This document shows positions 60,114 to 64,000 of a stretch of DNA of 64,000 bases, piece after piece (position 1 is the first letter of the stretch; the number at the start of each line of letters is the position of its first letter). This DNA comes from an uncultured Eubacteriales bacterium. GTDB taxonomy: Bacteria > Bacillota > Clostridia > Christensenellales > Borkfalkiaceae. A model generated the notes under the pieces. The model was not told the DNA's origin, did no database searches, and saw nothing but the letters and a program-made list of their open reading frames with translations. The stretch spans positions 1-64,000 of the forward strand of contig CATZMZ010000004.1 in the NCBI GenBank assembly GCA_958421945.1, given 5' to 3'. The position numbers and the translations under genes were made by a program.

Positions 60114-61328
60114 TTACTGTTTAATGCGAAGCATATCGCCCGCGGAAAGTTTAAAATCCGTTTTGACGCGCAGGATTTGTTGAACGATTTTAGCGTCCGC
60201 AACGCTTGCGCCGTTTTGGTCGAACATTTCCGTGACGCAAAAGCTTTTATTAAACGAATCGTTCGGCGAAAGCACTTCGAGCAGGTCGCCCGTTTTAAAG
60301 CGGTTGCGCATTTCGACGGTGGCAAAGCCGTTGTCGTAACCCAAAACGTTCGCGATGAATTTGTGCGTGCCTTTGCTCTGGCTGTCGTCGAAATTTTCCG
60401 TTCGGTCGTTTTCGCCGAGCAGATACGCGGTGGTAAACTCTCTGTGCGCGGTTTTTTCAAGCTCGCTTTTATATAATCCGTTAAACTTGTAATCGCTACC
60501 CTTCTCGTAAAACGCGTCGATTGCGCGGCGGTACGCGTTGATTACGGTCGCGAGATAATACTCCGATTTCATACGCCCTTCTATCTTAAACGAACACACG
60601 CCCGCGTCCGTCAGCTCCGCGATATAGTCTATCAAGCATAAATCTTTACTGTTTAAAATATAAGAACCGCGCTCGTCTTGTTGTAATTCCATAAACGCGC
60701 CCGACGAACCTTTTTCGCGGATTTCGTAATTCCAGCGGCACGCCTGCACGCATTCGCCGCGATTAGAACTTCTGCCCGTGCGGTAATCGGATAAAAGGCA
60801 TCTGCCGCTGTAAGAAATACACATCGCGCCGTGCACGAACGCTTCTAATTCCAACTCGGGGACGGATTCGTGAATTTGCTTAATCTCTTTAAGCGACAAT
60901 TCCCTTGCGAGAATAACCCGCTTTACTCCCTGCTTGAACCAGAATTCCGCCGATTTATAGTTAAGGGTGTTAGCCTGCGTGGAAAGCGCTATCGCAAGAC
61001 TCGGCGCAACGCTTTTCGCGCAACAAATAAGCCCGGGGTCGGAAATAATCGCGCCGTCTATCCCCGCGCTTTCCAAAAACTTAAAATATTCTTCCGCTTC
61101 CTTTATATCGTCGTTCCTTGCGAAGATATTGACGGTCACGTAAACCCGTTTGCCGCAAGCGTGACAAAGCTTAACGGCGTTTTCAATCTCCGCACGCGAA
61201 AAGTTGCCCGCAAGCGCGCGAAGGGACAACGATTTCCCGCCGATATACACGGCGTCCGCACCGTAATACAGCGCGGTTTTAAGCTTATTCATATCCCCCG
61301 AGGGGGCTAACAATTCAACCTTATTCAT
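60114..61328 (-). CDS. trhP: Peptidase U32-family tRNA uridine hydroxylase TrhP-like
   Basis: A 404-residue U32 protein. N-terminal TIM-barrel-like part (ELLAPSGDMNKLKTALYYGADAVYIGG), a Cys-bearing signature (EAFVHGAMCISYSGRCLLSDYRTGRSSNRGECVQACRW) and a C-terminal beta domain. Family members TrhP/RlhA hydroxylate RNA pyrimidines; the overlap of one base with trmR, as in the Bacillus yrrMNO cluster, points to 5-hydroxyuridine at tRNA position 34. Only one U32 gene is present rather than the trhP1-trhP2 pair. The ATG at 61328 follows GGAG. Confidence 0.85.
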   Translation of the reverse strand: MNKVELLAPSGDMNKLKTALYYGADAVYIGGKSLSLRALAGNFSRAEIENAVKLCHACGKRVYVTVNIFARNDDIKEAEEYFKFLESAGIDGAIISDPGLICCAKSVAPSLAIALSTQANTLNYKSAEFWFKQGVKRVILARELSLKEIKQIHESVPELELEAFVHGAMCISYSGRCLLSDYRTGRSSNRGECVQACRWNYEIREKGSSGAFMELQQDERGSYILNSKDLCLIDYIAELTDAGVCSFKIEGRMKSEYYLATVINAYRRAIDAFYEKGSDYKFNGLYKSELEKTAHREFTTAYLLGENDRTENFDDSQSKGTHKFIANVLGYDNGFATVEMRNRFKTGDLLEVLSPNDSFNKSFCVTEMFDQNGASVADAKIVQQILRVKTDFKLSAGDMLRIKQ

Positions 61329-61915
61329 CACACTTTTTTCTCCGAAACGCACACGCCGTCCTCTAAATCGTATACGTTTACCGTAAAATCCGCGTCGTTT
61401 TTCAAATCCGAAAGAAAGGCTTTAAGGCTGTTGACGATTGCTCGGTGCTTTCGCGGAACAACACCGTCCACGTACCCGTGAAACGCCACGTCGTCGGCAA
61501 AAAGCACGCCGTTTTCGTTCAGCGCGGCTTTGAGATACGGCAGATATTCGTAATAATGCCCCTTTGGTCCGTCGAGAAAAATCAGGTCGTATCTGCCCGT
61601 CATGACGGGTATAATCTCGGACGCGTCGCCGAGAAAGATTTTCGCCCTGTCCGCAACGCCGAACTGCGCGTAATTGCTTTTGGCGGCGTTATATAAATCC
61701 TCGTCGATTTCGATACCCGTAAGGGTTGCGTTTTTAAGCGTTAAAAGCAACGCGACGCCGGTAAGCCCCACGTTAGTGCCTATTTCGAGAATGGACGCGG
61801 GGCGTTTTTCCGCGGCGATTTTCAGCAGTAATTCAAGCGTTTCGTCGCGGAGGACGGGTTCTCCGTCCTTCCTTGCGTTTTCTCTTTTTGTTTTAACCGA
61901 TAACGGACAAAGCAT
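61328..61915 (-). CDS. trmR: tRNA 5-hydroxyuridine O-methyltransferase TrmR-like
   Basis: A 195-residue class I SAM-dependent O-methyltransferase: SILEIGTNVGLTGVALL, GIEIDEDLYNAAKSNY, FLGDASEIIP and YDLIFLDGPKGHYYEYLPYL, then DDVAFHGYVDG. With the overlapping U32 gene it would convert 5-hydroxyuridine to 5-methoxyuridine at the wobble base. An upstream in-frame TTG overlaps the SD (AAAGG) and is rejected. Confidence 0.85.
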   Translation of the reverse strand: MLCPLSVKTKRENARKDGEPVLRDETLELLLKIAAEKRPASILEIGTNVGLTGVALLLTLKNATLTGIEIDEDLYNAAKSNYAQFGVADRAKIFLGDASEIIPVMTGRYDLIFLDGPKGHYYEYLPYLKAALNENGVLFADDVAFHGYVDGVVPRKHRAIVNSLKAFLSDLKNDADFTVNVYDLEDGVCVSEKKV

Positions 61916-61960
61916 AATTTTTAACCTTTCCCGCAAGTTCCCGGCGGCAAAGCACCGCCG

Positions 61961-63919
61961 TTATACGACCATTACCACGGGTACTAACATAGGATTTTTT
62001 TTCGTAACCTTAAACAGATAGTTTTTAAGACTTCTTCTGATTATCCCCGCAAGCTCCGTTTCGTCGCGAACCTGTCGCATATCCGTTTGGTTAAGCGTGT
62101 TCATAAGCGTGTTTTTGGCTTCCGCAATCAATTCGTCCGACAAAACCAAGCCTTTGCTGACAAGCTCCACCGAAGAAAGCTTTGCGGAATATTCGTCCAC
62201 CGCAACGACCGCAACCACAAGCCCGTCCTCGGACAGGTGAATTCTGTCGCGAAGCACGAAGCTGTCCGCGCCGTCTATTCCCACGCCGTCCACGAAACGC
62301 GAACCCGACGGGAATTTTTCGCCAAGCTTCATATCCTTGGAATTAACGAGCGCGGTATCGCCTATATCCGCGATTAAAATATTGCTTTCGCGCATGCCCA
62401 TGCTTGCGGCAAGCTGCGCGTGCTTTTTAAGGTGTCTGTATTCGCCGTGAACGGGAATAAAAAATTTAGGCTTAACGAGCGAGTGGATAACGCGAAGCTC
62501 TCCGCGGCAGGCGTGACCGGAAACGTGAATCGGCTCTAAACTTTCGTAAATAACCTCCGCGCCGAGGCGGTAAAGGTTGTTTATGACGCCGTAAATCATT
62601 TTTTCGTTACCGGGAATGACGGAAGCGGAGATGACGACCGTGTCGTTATTTCCGATGGTAACTTTATTGAATTCGCCGCTCGCCATACGCGTAAGCGCGC
62701 TCATAGGTTCGCCCTGCGTGCCTGTGGACACGATAACTATTTCGCTATCCTTAAAGTTTTTGCATTTTTCCACGTCCACGATAAGTTTATCGGGAATATT
62801 AAGCTCGCCGATTTTGCTTGCCGCGTCGGCGATGTTAATCATACTTCTGCCCGAAAACGCGACCTTCCGCTTATATTTAACGGCAAGGTCCAAAATCTGT
62901 TGAAGTCTATGCACGTTTGACGCGAACGTTGCGATGATAAGCCGCCTTTCGGGGTTATCGCCGAAAACGTGGTCGAGCGTATCTTTAACGACCGATTCGC
63001 TCATCGTGTTGCCTTCGATTTCAATATTCGTAGAATCCGCCATCATAAGCAGAACGCCCTTTTTGCCGAGTTCCGCAATCCGCGTTAGTTCTGTGGTGTC
63101 GCCGTTTACGGGCGTGTAATCTATCTTAAAATCGCCCGTATGGAAAACCACACCCACGGGCGTGGTCACCGCAAGCGCGACCGCCCCCGCTATCGAGTGA
63201 TTGACGTTTATGAATTCGACGGAAAAACACCCGAGCTTAATCACGTTGCCGGGTTTTACGCAGTTAAGCGTAACGTCGTTGAGTTTCTGCTCTTTAATCT
63301 TGTTTTCGATAAGCGTAAGCGTAAGCTTCGTGCCGTACACGGGGACGTTAAGTTCCTTTAATATATACGGAAGTCCGCCGATATGGTCCTCGTGTCCGTG
63401 AGTTATAACGATACCGCGAACGCGGCTTTTGTTCTGCACGAGATAACTTACGTCGGGAATAACGAGGTCGACACCCGGCATGTTTTCACCGGGGAAAGTA
63501 AGCCCCGCGTCGATAACGATTATATCCTTGCCGTATTCGAGCGCGGTCATATTCTTGCCTATTTCGCCCACTCCGCCGAGAAATCTTACTTTAAGCATTT
63601 TTGCCGTTTTATCCTTTCCCGAGCCGCCGTTTTCGACGCTTTCGGAAATAGCCGTTACCGCTTGTTTTACGGGTTTAACGACGTTTTGTTTTTTTTCGGG
63701 CTTAACGAGTTTTTCGGATTTGCTTTGTTTACGTTCTTTTTCGGTTTTAACCGTTTTATCCGCTTTTACGGACTTAACCGTTTTTACGGGTTTTACGCGA
63801 TTATCGCCCCTTTTAGTTTCGGAGCGTACGGAAGAATTTGCCGCGAACTCGTCAAAATCTGTCGCGGCAAGCGTAGGCTGCCCTTCGCGAAGAAAGGCGT
63901 CGTTTTTGTTTTTTTTCAA
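61961..63919 (-). CDS. rnj: Ribonuclease J
   Basis: A 652-residue metallo-beta-lactamase/beta-CASP RNase acting in mRNA decay and rRNA maturation. The catalytic motif GHEDHIGG and preceding IDAGLTFPGENMPGVD are intact, followed by the beta-CASP domain and a C-terminal domain. The core begins near residue 108 (MLKVRFLGGVGEIGKN); before it is a Lys/Val-rich disordered extension with repeats such as VKPVKTVKSVK and KTVKTEKE, absent from standard RNase J. Start codon is TTG, 6 nt after GGAG. An internal Met at the core start is possible but lacks an SD. Confidence 0.93.
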   Translation of the reverse strand: MKKNKNDAFLREGQPTLAATDFDEFAANSSVRSETKRGDNRVKPVKTVKSVKADKTVKTEKERKQSKSEKLVKPEKKQNVVKPVKQAVTAISESVENGGSGKDKTAKMLKVRFLGGVGEIGKNMTALEYGKDIIVIDAGLTFPGENMPGVDLVIPDVSYLVQNKSRVRGIVITHGHEDHIGGLPYILKELNVPVYGTKLTLTLIENKIKEQKLNDVTLNCVKPGNVIKLGCFSVEFINVNHSIAGAVALAVTTPVGVVFHTGDFKIDYTPVNGDTTELTRIAELGKKGVLLMMADSTNIEIEGNTMSESVVKDTLDHVFGDNPERRLIIATFASNVHRLQQILDLAVKYKRKVAFSGRSMINIADAASKIGELNIPDKLIVDVEKCKNFKDSEIVIVSTGTQGEPMSALTRMASGEFNKVTIGNNDTVVISASVIPGNEKMIYGVINNLYRLGAEVIYESLEPIHVSGHACRGELRVIHSLVKPKFFIPVHGEYRHLKKHAQLAASMGMRESNILIADIGDTALVNSKDMKLGEKFPSGSRFVDGVGIDGADSFVLRDRIHLSEDGLVVAVVAVDEYSAKLSSVELVSKGLVLSDELIAEAKNTLMNTLNQTDMRQVRDETELAGIIRRSLKNYLFKVTKKNPMLVPVVMVV

Positions 63920-64000
63920 ATCAGTCTCCTTAAACGTAATTAAATTGTAATAAAAATATAAATGGTTAATCGCAAAAAAGCGATAACCGCCGCAATAAAT

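Overview
The window looks like chromosome from an anaerobic, Gram-positive-lineage bacterium of the Clostridia type. Evidence: a threonine T-box leader on thrS, a neighbouring sporulation-associated ytxC, the redox repressor Rex, RNase J, a PdaB-like deacetylase, the trmR-trhP tRNA wobble modification pair, an A-type flavodiiron protein, bacillus-type promoters (TTGACA-17/18-TATAAT) throughout, and a cytosolic Hdr-Flx electron-bifurcation gene set. No rRNA, CRISPR array or intact transposon was seen. Most genes are on the minus strand.

Layout. 1-3.1 kb: the first codons of an alpha/beta-hydrolase-like gene, a hairpin array, tRNA-Ala(CGC), and thrS with its T-box. 3.1-7.3 kb: ytxC, a PMCA-type Ca2+ ATPase and a phosphoribosyltransferase. 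7.4-9.6 kb: a candidate small RNA and a two-component system. 9.7-13.2 kb: FGGY sugar kinase, MFS carrier and an LRR lipoprotein. 13.3-22.3 kb: glnS, glyS, murG, a WYL regulator, a tandem-OB SSB with a PdaB-like deacetylase, an SGNH hydrolase and a DUF308 membrane protein. 22.4-33.7 kb: the most striking metabolic locus, rex-fumC-hdrB-hdrC-hdrA-flxD-flxC-flxB-flxA-frdB-frdA. 33.8-42.7 kb: a CPA2 antiporter, two Wzz-type proteins, an ABC exporter, a CapD-type dehydratase and dxs. 43-51.4 kb: M29 aminopeptidase, flavodiiron protein, malQ, purA, an SDR, efp and an Xaa-Pro peptidase. 51.6-53.7 kb: MgtC-like protein with a second CPA2 antiporter. 53.9-54.9 kb: a four-helix-bundle protein gene, a second hairpin array and tRNA-Leu(GAG). 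54.9-63.9 kb: lytic transglycosylase, two SH3-like membrane-anchored envelope proteins, a hypothetical, trhP-trmR and RNase J.

Two things stand out. (1) The Hdr-Flx-Frd operon joins an NADH-oxidising Flx module, an HdrABC bifurcation core with both CCG disulfide-reductase cluster sites intact, and a soluble fumarate reductase pair, next to fumarase and under probable Rex control. This suggests a soluble complex that couples NADH oxidation to fumarate (or a thiol/disulfide) and ferredoxin. (2) Directly behind the terminators of two unrelated tRNA genes, about 54 kb apart, are two copies of an array of eight short hairpins. The hairpins are separated by a near-invariant ~10-nt linker (TATATCATCA) that flips to its reverse complement half way along. 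Stem sequences differ between copies while pairing is kept, and the tRNA terminator hairpin itself seems to belong to the unit. One copy sits beside a four-helix-bundle (S23/Avd-type) protein gene. I know of no named family with this layout.
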